DNA from: an uncultured Bacteroides sp.
GTDB lineage: Bacteria; Bacteroidota; Bacteroidia; Bacteroidales; Bacteroidaceae
Direction: 5' to 3'
Assembly (NCBI RefSeq): GCF_963675905.1
Contig: NZ_OY780936.1
Location: forward strand, 4,101,946-4,165,945
Length of the DNA stretch: 64,000 nucleotides
Below are positions 47,584 through 54,243 of the stretch, piece after piece (position 1 is the stretch's first letter; each line of letters starts with the position of its first letter). Under the pieces are notes generated by a model. The model was not told the DNA's origin. It saw nothing but the letters and a program-made list of their open reading frames with translations, and did no database searches. Position numbers and translations under genes: made by a program.

Positions 47584-47725
47584 GGACTGATTAGCTTTGC
47601 TTCGCTCGCTTGTCACTTCGTGACATTTTTCTTTTCCGCTCGGCTGCGCCTTCGTGTTTTGCTTGGCTACGGTTTTGGACCAATTAGCTTTGCTTCGCTC
47701 GCTTGTCACTTCGTGACGGTTTTTT
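47584..47725 (+). repeat. 93-bp-period repeat block, two units
   Basis: TTAGCTTTGCTTCGCTCGC...CACTTCGTGAC occurs at 47591 and 47684. The same unit recurs after the next copy of the direct repeat. No gene is present. Confidence 0.8.
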
Positions 47726-47758
47726 GGCTTTGCTCGGCTTTGCCTTTGCTTTTCTGGC

Positions 47759-48964
47759 TTATTGTAGGAATTCTGTTGCTGGTATCATTTTTATTTTTAG
47801 TCCACTTTCTTCAAAAATATCTTTTTGATTGAATGTTACTATTGTTCCTTCGTTTATATTAAAATACTTCATGGCTTCAACTAGTCCGTTGTATTCCCGT
47901 TCAAAATTAGTGTCTTCAATCTTGTAGCACACTTGTATTACATCCTGAACTTTACCTTTGTTCATTGCTATAAAATCACATTCTCCTTTATCTTTAAAGT
48001 AATAGATGCCGGGATATTTGCTTCTTAGATAAAGAAATACCGCATTTTCAAGTTTGTGTCCGGTGTTGTCTGTAAATGCTGTTGAATTTTCATTGAATAA
48101 TCCCAGGTCCATGGCATAAATCTTTTTGGGATTTCTGGCTTGTGCTTTTAATGAGTAATTGAATTGAGGGATAAACTCAAGTAAATAAGAATCTTTCAGA
48201 TACGAAAAATACTCAAGAATAGTACTGCTTGATTTTATTCCATACATTCCTTCCAGTTTATTGGCAGAAACAAGATTACCTATGTTAGATATCAGATATA
48301 CTGCCAACTGACGTAGAGAATTTACATCGCGTATGGAATGACGGATTGCTATGTCACGAATCAAAATATCATCCATCAAGTTATTAAGTATCACGCCCAT
48401 CCCACTTTTAACATACTCAGGAATTCCTCCATGTGCCAGATAATCATTAAGTGAATCCGAATTATTTTCAAGCTTCTTAAATGATAAAAACTCATTATAC
48501 GAGAAAGGGAATAACTCACAGGTAATATGTCTGCCGGTGAGATGCGTTCCCAGCTCTTTACTGAGAAGCGATGCATTCGATCCGGTAATAAATATCCGGT
48601 ATCCTTCATTGAGCTTCTGGTGAATAAACATTTCCCATCCACTCACTATTTGAATCTCGTCAAAAAACAGAACGTTTATTTTTCTTTTACTGATTTCATT
48701 ACCAAGCCGTGCAAAGTCCGATATCTCAAAACCGGCCAAACGGGTATCTTCAAAATTAAGATAGATAGCATTGCTAAATCTTTCTTTTAATAACTGAAGT
48801 AAAAGAGTACTCTTTCCACACCTCCGAATGCCGGTTACAATTGTTGCATAAGTTTCTATAACAGGCAACCTATTCAAAGCATCACGTCTCAGTCCTGTAT
48901 CTTTTCTTAGAAATACATCCCATTGAGAATCTATAACTCCTGCTATTTGTTCCTGCGTAATCAT
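47759..48964 (-). CDS. AAA ATPase with DUF4143 C-terminal domain
   Basis: A ~401-residue protein. N-terminal AAA_14 ATPase: Walker A GIRRCGKSTLLLQLL, Walker B VLFFDEIQ, sensor FITGSNASLLSKELGTHLTGR. C-terminal DUF4143 region: SYLKDSYLLEFIPQFNYSLKAQ and PKKIYAMDLGLFN, followed by a PD-(D/E)XK-like YYFKDKGECDFIAMNKGKVQDVIQVCY. This family is common in Bacteroidetes and archaea with unknown cellular role. I choose the ATG at 48964 because a good promoter places the start of transcription near 48980, downstream of the longer frame's ATG at 49030. It is flanked by identical 160-bp repeats. Confidence 0.88.
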   Translation of the reverse strand: MITQEQIAGVIDSQWDVFLRKDTGLRRDALNRLPVIETYATIVTGIRRCGKSTLLLQLLKERFSNAIYLNFEDTRLAGFEISDFARLGNEISKRKINVLFFDEIQIVSGWEMFIHQKLNEGYRIFITGSNASLLSKELGTHLTGRHITCELFPFSYNEFLSFKKLENNSDSLNDYLAHGGIPEYVKSGMGVILNNLMDDILIRDIAIRHSIRDVNSLRQLAVYLISNIGNLVSANKLEGMYGIKSSSTILEYFSYLKDSYLLEFIPQFNYSLKAQARNPKKIYAMDLGLFNENSTAFTDNTGHKLENAVFLYLRSKYPGIYYFKDKGECDFIAMNKGKVQDVIQVCYKIEDTNFEREYNGLVEAMKYFNINEGTIVTFNQKDIFEESGLKIKMIPATEFLQ

Positions 48965-48986
48965 CTCATTGTCATTTATATAATCA

Positions 48987-49017
48987 CAAAGATATACTAT
49001 TTCCCAATAGTAGCAAA
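48987..49017 (-). promoter_or_regulatory. Promoter of the ATPase gene
   Basis: TTTG (49017-49014), a 19-nt spacer and TATCTTTG (48994-48987) on the minus strand. It decides the translational start at 48964. Confidence 0.8.
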
Positions 49018-49125
49018 TAAAATCTCCCATTATTATCGGGTAAAGTCTCCCAATGCTATCGGGAGAAATCTTTCAATACCTTTTTTTGCTTTGAGTGCAG
49101 CTTTCCTTTTCTTTTTGCTTGATCA

Positions 49126-49285
49126 AAAAGAAACAAAAAATCAAGGCTGCATTTTTTTTGCTAAAATCGAGAGGCTTGTAGCGGAAGGTGCTGAAACTCG
49201 CTTCGCTCAAACAGCAGCCCCTTCTTTTCGCTACAAACCTCCCGATTTCTTCACGCAAAAAAAAAGAGGCCGGTCCTGTTGGTTT
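49126..49285 (+). repeat. 160-bp direct repeat, copy 2
   Basis: Identical by eye to 47405-47564, including the palindromic core. Confidence 0.9.
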
Positions 49286-49301
49286 TGGGAGCGGGCTGCT
49301 G

Positions 49302-49583
49302 TTTTGGATCGATTAGCTTTGCTTCGCTCGCTTGTCACTTCGTGACGGTTTTCTTTTCCGCTTGGCTGCGCCTTCGTGTTTTGCTTGGCTGCTGTTTTGG
49401 ACTGATTAGCTTTGCTTCGCTCGCTTGTCACTTCGTGACTGTTCTTCTTTTCGCTCGGCTTCGCCATTGCTGGTGGGTTGTGGATCAATTAGCTTTGCTT
49501 CGCTCGGCTTTTCACTTCGTTCTTTGCTTGGTTACACTATTGCTCGGCTTCGCCATTGTTCGTCATCGTTCGGCTTTGGGGTT
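49302..49583 (+). repeat. 93-bp-period repeat block, three units (last one diverged)
   Basis: TTAGCTTTGCTTCGCTCG recurs at 49313, 49406 and 49489 (spacings 93 and 83). It fills the gap between the direct repeat and the end of the Abi gene. Short frames here are translations of the repeat, not genes. Confidence 0.75.
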
Positions 49584-50486
49584 CTATTCTTCCCAAATAG
49601 GTTCAGCTTGCCAATTCTCTGGAAATCCCATAGCTCGTATGTCTATTCCTGGATAAGTATTCAATAAAGTTTCTATCTTTGTTTTGAATGTATTGTGGGG
49701 AGAAATTGTATATAGAAAGTAACGTATCATACAAATTCGATAATACATTCTACGTTTATCTGTTTTAAGGGGATTTATCCAATGATAATTTAGATTTTTG
49801 GGTTCAGCCGGACTAATAGGCAATTCTCTATTCCACATGCGGGAATGATGACAACACATATTACGTAAACCACTTATTACAATTAGCCATGATGTAAAAA
49901 CAGGTGGTTGTAACCCGAAATGCTGAGCTATCTTTTTCTTTAAAGTTTGATCTTTTAAGTTCAAATAAATATGAGCTAAACTTCCAAAAGGAATAATTTC
50001 TGTTATCATCCATGATGGAGGGTATTTTTCTAAATAAGTATTCCGAAAATGAGATATGAAATCTTCTTTAGAATTTTGTAATTCCTTATCTATTGATACT
50101 AATGTGTTTTGATATTTATTTTGGTCACTAAAATATCTATTATCAGTCAACCAGAATAGGTCTCCAAATTGTAAACTAGCGAAATTGGTTATACAACTTC
50201 GAATAGCTACTTCAATTTTTTCGATCTCATTAAATAATAGTAATCGAAATTTCCGGTCAAAACGATAAATATTCATAACTTGATAAAAAGTAGCACCATC
50301 TTTATAAAGATGCTTTTCTTTTGGGAATTTTAAAAGAGGATAAAAGTAACCGCTTAATCGAAAATATCCAATATTAGTAAGATAATTGCTTGCCTTTTTT
50401 TCGTTTGGAATAATCAAACCTCTTTCTTTGAGAAGATTAATTAGTTGGTTAGGAGTATAACAAGTTTTATTAAAATGTGTTTTCAT
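49584..50486 (-). CDS. Abi_2-family (AbiD/AbiF-like) HEPN abortive-infection protein
   Basis: A ~300-residue protein. Early family motif: YTPNQLINLLKERGLIIPNEKKA followed by YLTNIGYFRLSGYFYPL. A central FDRKFRLLLFNEIEKIEVAIRS helix pair and the HEPN nuclease motif R-x4-H (RNMCCH, ~208-213) follow. HEPN proteins of this family are RNases acting in phage defence or as toxins; AbiF relatives are reported to be toxins controlled by an adjacent RNA. I place the start at 50486 (MKTHFNK), since the family begins there and the longer frame would translate through a leader hairpin. It has its own promoter. Confidence 0.85.
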   Translation of the reverse strand: MKTHFNKTCYTPNQLINLLKERGLIIPNEKKASNYLTNIGYFRLSGYFYPLLKFPKEKHLYKDGATFYQVMNIYRFDRKFRLLLFNEIEKIEVAIRSCITNFASLQFGDLFWLTDNRYFSDQNKYQNTLVSIDKELQNSKEDFISHFRNTYLEKYPPSWMITEIIPFGSLAHIYLNLKDQTLKKKIAQHFGLQPPVFTSWLIVISGLRNMCCHHSRMWNRELPISPAEPKNLNYHWINPLKTDKRRMYYRICMIRYFLYTISPHNTFKTKIETLLNTYPGIDIRAMGFPENWQAEPIWEE

Positions 50487-50547
50487 AGAGTCTAAAATAA
50501 AACGACCCGCCGATTTGAGCATTGTTAAGAGGCTTGGCGGGTTCTAC
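50487..50547 (-). ncRNA. Leader hairpin of the Abi gene, candidate antitoxin-like RNA or attenuator
   Basis: Between the -7 box and ATG 50486 the minus strand has ACCCGCC ... GGCGGGT (7-bp GC-rich stem, loop ~28 nt) followed by CGTTTTATTTT, a terminator-like pattern. No RNA family was recognised. The hairpin may control transcription into the Abi gene or be a small RNA in its own right. Confidence 0.35.
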
Positions 50548-50553
50548 TGGTTG

Positions 50554-50561
50554 CAAAGATA
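50554..50561 (-). promoter_or_regulatory. -7 box of the Abi gene/leader RNA
   Basis: TATCTTTG on the minus strand; transcription would start near 50547, ~60 nt before the ATG. The -33 position is AT-rich without a clear TTTG. Confidence 0.6.
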
Positions 50562-50637
50562 ATACAATATACTGAAAAAACAAAATATTTTTATATTATT
50601 GAATTTATTCGAAAGGTCCATAGGTGTGAAGCCGAAC

Positions 50638-50700
50638 TGAAAGAAAACCGTCACGAAGTGACAAGCGAGCGAAGCAACGCTAATTGGTCCAACCACCCAC
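50638..50700 (-). repeat. Reverse-orientation copy of the 93-bp-period unit
   Basis: CGTCACGAAGTGACAAGCGA (50648 region) is the reverse complement of the TCGCTTGTCACTTCGTGACG core seen at 47600 and 49330. Confidence 0.75.
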
Positions 50701-50746
50701 CGAACGATGGCGTAGCCGAGTGGTAGCAGCAAGACTGGCCTCATGA

Positions 50747-50852
50747 GTTTTACGTTAAGAAATCAGGGGATGAAGAGCGTTAAAAAGAAAAAGCTGTTTG
50801 AGCGCAGCGAGTTCTTTTTCTTTAGCTCAGCATCCCCTGATTTTAGTAAAAT
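50747..50852. repeat. ~105-bp imperfect palindrome
   Basis: AAATCAGGGGATG (50760-50772) pairs with CATCCCCTGATTT (50831-50843), extended outward by GTTTTAC/GTAAAAT and inward by AAAGAAAAAG/CTTTTTCTTT. A 61-codon frame across it has no protein character. Confidence 0.85.
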
Positions 50853-50855
50853 TCG

Positions 50856-50908
50856 TGCAGCCTTGATTTTTTGTTTCTTTTGCATCAAGGCAAAAGAAAA
50901 GGCCAGTT
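50856..50908 (-). repeat. Right arm of the 53-bp perfect inverted repeat
   Basis: Reverse complement of 47378-47430. It lies next to the large palindrome and ~90 bp from the GH35 remnant. Confidence 0.9.
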
Positions 50909-50998
50909 TAAGAAAGAAACCTAAATAGCAGTAAACTTAAAAAACCGTTAGACGAATATTAAATCCCTCTAACGGCCTAAATAAAATATATAAAGAAT

Positions 50999-52121
50999 TT
51001 ATTTGCTAAGAGCAACCTTGTCAAGAACAGGAACCTTCACTCCTGAAAGTGAATCCTGCCTAATGTCATTAAGCTGTTCAAAAACAACAATCTTATTAGA
51101 ACCCTTTTTCAAAAGGCATCCCGGAAGATAAAGCGTTTGTTGCGGACCAACCTTCCAATAACGACCCAGGTTAAAACCATTCACAAACACAATACCCTTG
51201 CCCCATGTAAAAGTTAAAGCTCACCCCGTTATCCAGATACTTCTTCGTCTGTTTCGCCACATTTTCGGCAGATACCTTCTGGAACGGTTCCCCCCAGTGG
51301 TCCAGCCATCCCGGGTAGAACTCAGCCACCATGTACGGGCCCTTGCCACCGTTAAACTCATCCACCACCTTCTTCAGGTTCTTTATGTTATCCTCACCGT
51401 TGGCAGTAGGCAGCGCACCCTCAATGGCACCCCCTTTGAACAGCCAGCTACCGTCCGAGGTAAACATCGGAATGTCGAAACCCGCATCAAGCAACTGCTG
51501 GCGAATGGTTGCACTATATTTCTTGTGAGTCTCCAGCGGAATATCCGGACGCTGCGCTACGTAAGATCCAAATTCATTCTCAGCCTGCACCATTACCACC
51601 GGTCCACCCTTTGTAATCTGCAAGTCGCGCACCTCATTGGCCAGCTTGTTAATGTACACCTTGCACGAATCCAGAAACTGCCTGTTGTCCGTGCGAATCA
51701 CCAGTCCCGGAGTCTTTTGCAGCCACCACGGGTAGCCACCAAATTCCCATTCCGCACAAGCATACGGACCCGGGCGCAGAATCACCATCAGTCCCACTTC
51801 CCCTGCAGTCTTAATAAACTCACGTATATTGCGGTTCCCCGTTTTAAAGTCCCACACCCCCGGAGCCGTTTCGTGATAGTTCCAGAACACGTAAGTAGCC
51901 ACAGCGTTCAGCCCCATGGCCTTCATCATCTGTAAGCGGTGGCGCCAGTACGGAGCCGGCACACGTGCAAAGTGCATTTCCCCCGAGTGAATCTGAGTCG
52001 GTTTGCCGTCATACAGAAAGTTTCCGTCCTTTATGGCAAACGAGTGTTTCGCCTGTTCGGCAAAAGCAGCTCCGCTTATCAACATAAGAGCCACAAGCAA
52101 AGCAGAGAGCTGTTTTTTCAT
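50999..52121 (-). pseudogene. GH35 beta-galactosidase, internal deletion plus frameshift
   Basis: The first ~310 codons (from 52121) are a normal GH35 start: signal peptide, FAIKDGNFLYDGKPTQIHSGEMHFAR, NAVATYVFWNYHE, acid/base in VMVQAENEFGSY, nucleophile in YMVAEFYPGW and NGVSFNFYM. Right after that (near 51205) the sequence jumps to the extreme C-terminus of GH35 ([22 protein letters not shown]), in another frame, so ribosomes stop at 51171. About 400 codons of barrel end and C-terminal beta domains are missing, judged from family length. The two catalytic Glu are kept but the enzyme is very likely dead. Composition is more GC-rich than the AT-rich neighbourhood. Confidence 0.88.
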
Positions 52122-52267
52122 GTTTAGTCTGTTGTAGAGTAATAATTAATCTAATAACCGCCAAATATAATAAATTTATTTATTAATTATTCCTGCTTGA
52201 ATAAAATTTTAAGTAAAATGAACTAAAATAACAGTCAGGATGTTTAATAAACAAAGCACACAATCAA

Positions 52268-53065
52268 ATGAAAAACATTATTAAAATAATCGCCCTCCTG
52301 CTCATGGCAGCCATCGTAAGCGGATGCCGGTCCACAAAGAACGTGGCCTACCTGCAAGGCGTTGAGAATCTTACCGATGAGCAACTTCAACGAAGTGCAC
52401 AATCCTATAGTGCAAAGATAAAGCCCAACGATATGCTGCGCATCATAGTAAGCGGAGCCGAAGATCCCGATACCTATATGCCCTTCAATCTATTAACTTC
52501 AATACCCTATAACGAAAACGCCACCCAGGCCAATGCCTCCTTGCAAAGCTACCTGGTAGATACCCGTGGCACCATCGACTTCCCCGTGCTGGGAAAGCTC
52601 TATGTAGTTAATTCCACTACCGATCAGGTAAAACAGATCATTACCGAAAAGCTGAAAGACTACCTCAAGGCCGACCTTGTAGTTACCGTGCGCTTTGTCA
52701 ACTATAAAATCTCCGTGCTGGGCGAAGTCAACCAGCCCGGCGTATTCACCGTGCCCGACGAAAAAATAAGTATCCTGCAAGCCCTTTCCCTGGCAGGAGA
52801 CCTCACCCTCTATGGCCGCAGAGATGTAGTAAAGATTCTGCGGGAGGAGTCCGATGGCCACAAAACCATCACCACCCTCAACCTCAACGACCGCAACCTC
52901 ATCTTTTCCCCCTTCTATTACCTCCGTCAGGGCGATGTGGTCTATGTAGAGCCCAATAAAGCAAGAGCCAAGGGAGCAGGAGTAGGAGCCGCCACCAATA
53001 TCGTATTCTCCGTGGTGTCCGTAGTTATCGGTGTAGCCTCCCTTATTGTAACCATAGCCAGGTAA
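52268..53065 (+). CDS. Wza-like polysaccharide export lipoprotein, paralogue 1 (GC-rich)
   Basis: A 265-residue lipoprotein (Cys20 in VSGC). Poly_export/PES domain ~45-145 (IKPNDMLRIIVSG, LVDTRGTIDFPVLGKL, VTVRFVNYKISVLGEV), SLBB domain ~150-225 (PGVFTVPDEKISILQALSLAGDLTLYGRRDVVKILRE, LRQGDVVYVEPN), then a hydrophobic C-terminus that may anchor in the outer membrane. It exports capsular polysaccharide or exopolysaccharide. It uses C/G-ending codons far more than its paralogue 300 bp downstream. No Wzc-type kinase follows. No clear promoter was found. Confidence 0.9.
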   Translation: MKNIIKIIALLLMAAIVSGCRSTKNVAYLQGVENLTDEQLQRSAQSYSAKIKPNDMLRIIVSGAEDPDTYMPFNLLTSIPYNENATQANASLQSYLVDTRGTIDFPVLGKLYVVNSTTDQVKQIITEKLKDYLKADLVVTVRFVNYKISVLGEVNQPGVFTVPDEKISILQALSLAGDLTLYGRRDVVKILREESDGHKTITTLNLNDRNLIFSPFYYLRQGDVVYVEPNKARAKGAGVGAATNIVFSVVSVVIGVASLIVTIAR

Positions 53066-53370
53066 TTCAACTTATATATTTTTTCTTTTAACATAGTACA
53101 TATAAATTAAAAAAAATATTTTTTTTAATTTTAACTCATATTTTACTAATTGATTAATATTCAGTTATTTGTTTAACAAAATAATACTAAAAACGTTATT
53201 GAAACTGAAAACTAATAGAAATTAAATATCGTTTAGAGTTAAAAAGTTTCTATTTATCAAAAAATGTTTTTACCTTTGCGGCGAATTTAAGAAAGAATAA
53301 GGAATTCGTTGCTACGGTTATGTTAGTGACGAACCTTGTTGCATCATAACACAACCGATTCGAAAAGCTA
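53066..53370 (+). promoter_or_regulatory. Promoter and ~85-nt leader of the second Wza-like gene
   Basis: A 305-bp AT-rich gap. TTTC (53247-53250), a 20-nt spacer and TACCTTTG (53271-53278) form a Bacteroides promoter. The leader 53286-53370 can pair GTTATG (53317-53322) with CATAAC (53345-53350). This is the likely true start of the polysaccharide operon. Confidence 0.65.
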
Positions 53371-54171
53371 ATGAACAGACAAAACTATCGCTATTTACTG
53401 CTACTTGCAGTAACGCTACTCTTTTCTGCATGTAAATCTGCAAAAAACATCGCCTATCTGGAAGGAGCCGAATCACTAACTACTGATCAACTGGCTCAAA
53501 GTTCACAACCCTTTAATGCTACCATCAAGCCGAACGATTTACTGCGTATTGTGGTAAGTGGTTCCGAAGATGCCGATACTTATATTCCTTTTAATATTAC
53601 AACTTCAGTTCCTTATAGTGCAAATGCAGTACAAGCTACTGCTACATTACAAAGTTATTTGGTAGATAGCAAAGGCACTATTGATTTTCCAATGTTAGGA
53701 AAATTGGCCGTAGTCAATCAAACTACCGATGCTGTTACAAAAACAATTACTCAAAAGCTTAGAACGTATTTAAAAGGAGATATCGTAATAACCGTTCGTT
53801 TTGCCGATTATAAAATATCCGTACTGGGCGAAGTTGCTCGTCCGGGAGCCTTTACTGTGTCCGATGAAAAGATCAATGTACTCCAGGCACTCTCCATGGC
53901 AGGCGATTTAACTATTTATGGCCGCAGAGAAGTGGTTAAAATACTTCGTGAATTACCCGATGGACAGAAGAATATAGTTACGCTCAATTTAAACGATAAA
54001 AATCTGATATTCTCACCATACTTCTACTTGCAACAGGGCGATGTGGTCTATGTAGAACCCAATCAGGCAAAAGCCAAAGGTTCAGATGTGGGTAGTGCCA
54101 CCAGTATACTTATCTCAGTAACTTCAGTTTTGATTGGAGTAGCTTCATTGATTGTTACGATAGCAAAATAA
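53371..54171 (+). CDS. Wza-like polysaccharide export lipoprotein, paralogue 2 (AT-rich)
   Basis: A 266-residue lipoprotein (Cys21 in FSAC). Domain order as in the upstream paralogue: export domain (IKPNDLLRIVVSGSED), SLBB domain (ISVLGEVARPGAFTVSDEKINVLQAL, YGRREVVKILREL), hydrophobic C-terminal segment (SILISVTSVLIGVASLIVTIAK). The two proteins agree at a large majority of positions, including the final IGVASLIVTIA. Its codon use is AT-rich like the local genome. It is followed after 72 bp by the sugar dehydratase and probably heads the operon. Confidence 0.9.
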   Translation: MNRQNYRYLLLLAVTLLFSACKSAKNIAYLEGAESLTTDQLAQSSQPFNATIKPNDLLRIVVSGSEDADTYIPFNITTSVPYSANAVQATATLQSYLVDSKGTIDFPMLGKLAVVNQTTDAVTKTITQKLRTYLKGDIVITVRFADYKISVLGEVARPGAFTVSDEKINVLQALSMAGDLTIYGRREVVKILRELPDGQKNIVTLNLNDKNLIFSPYFYLQQGDVVYVEPNQAKAKGSDVGSATSILISVTSVLIGVASLIVTIAK

Positions 54172-54243
54172 TATTTTGTATCTATTTTCGTATAATCGAA
54201 GAACTTTAGCCTTCTGTCATCTTAACTATTTAAATCTATAAAA

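Noticed and set aside
47337-47832. Plus-strand frames after upxY that might be upxZ
   Set aside because: They consist of the 160-bp repeat and low-complexity sequence; UpxZ features are absent.
49279-49656. 125-codon and overlapping plus-strand frames
   Set aside because: They read the 93-bp repeat units and run antisense into the Abi gene.
47759-50486. Classical protein toxin-antitoxin pair formed by the ATPase and Abi genes
   Set aside because: The two genes have separate promoters and are divided by ~0.6 kb of repeats that includes the end of the Abi gene side; no small antitoxin gene is present.
50743-50928. 61-codon plus-strand frame (MSFTLRNQGMKSVKK...)
   Set aside because: It is a translation across the large palindrome and the inverted-repeat arm; no protein character.
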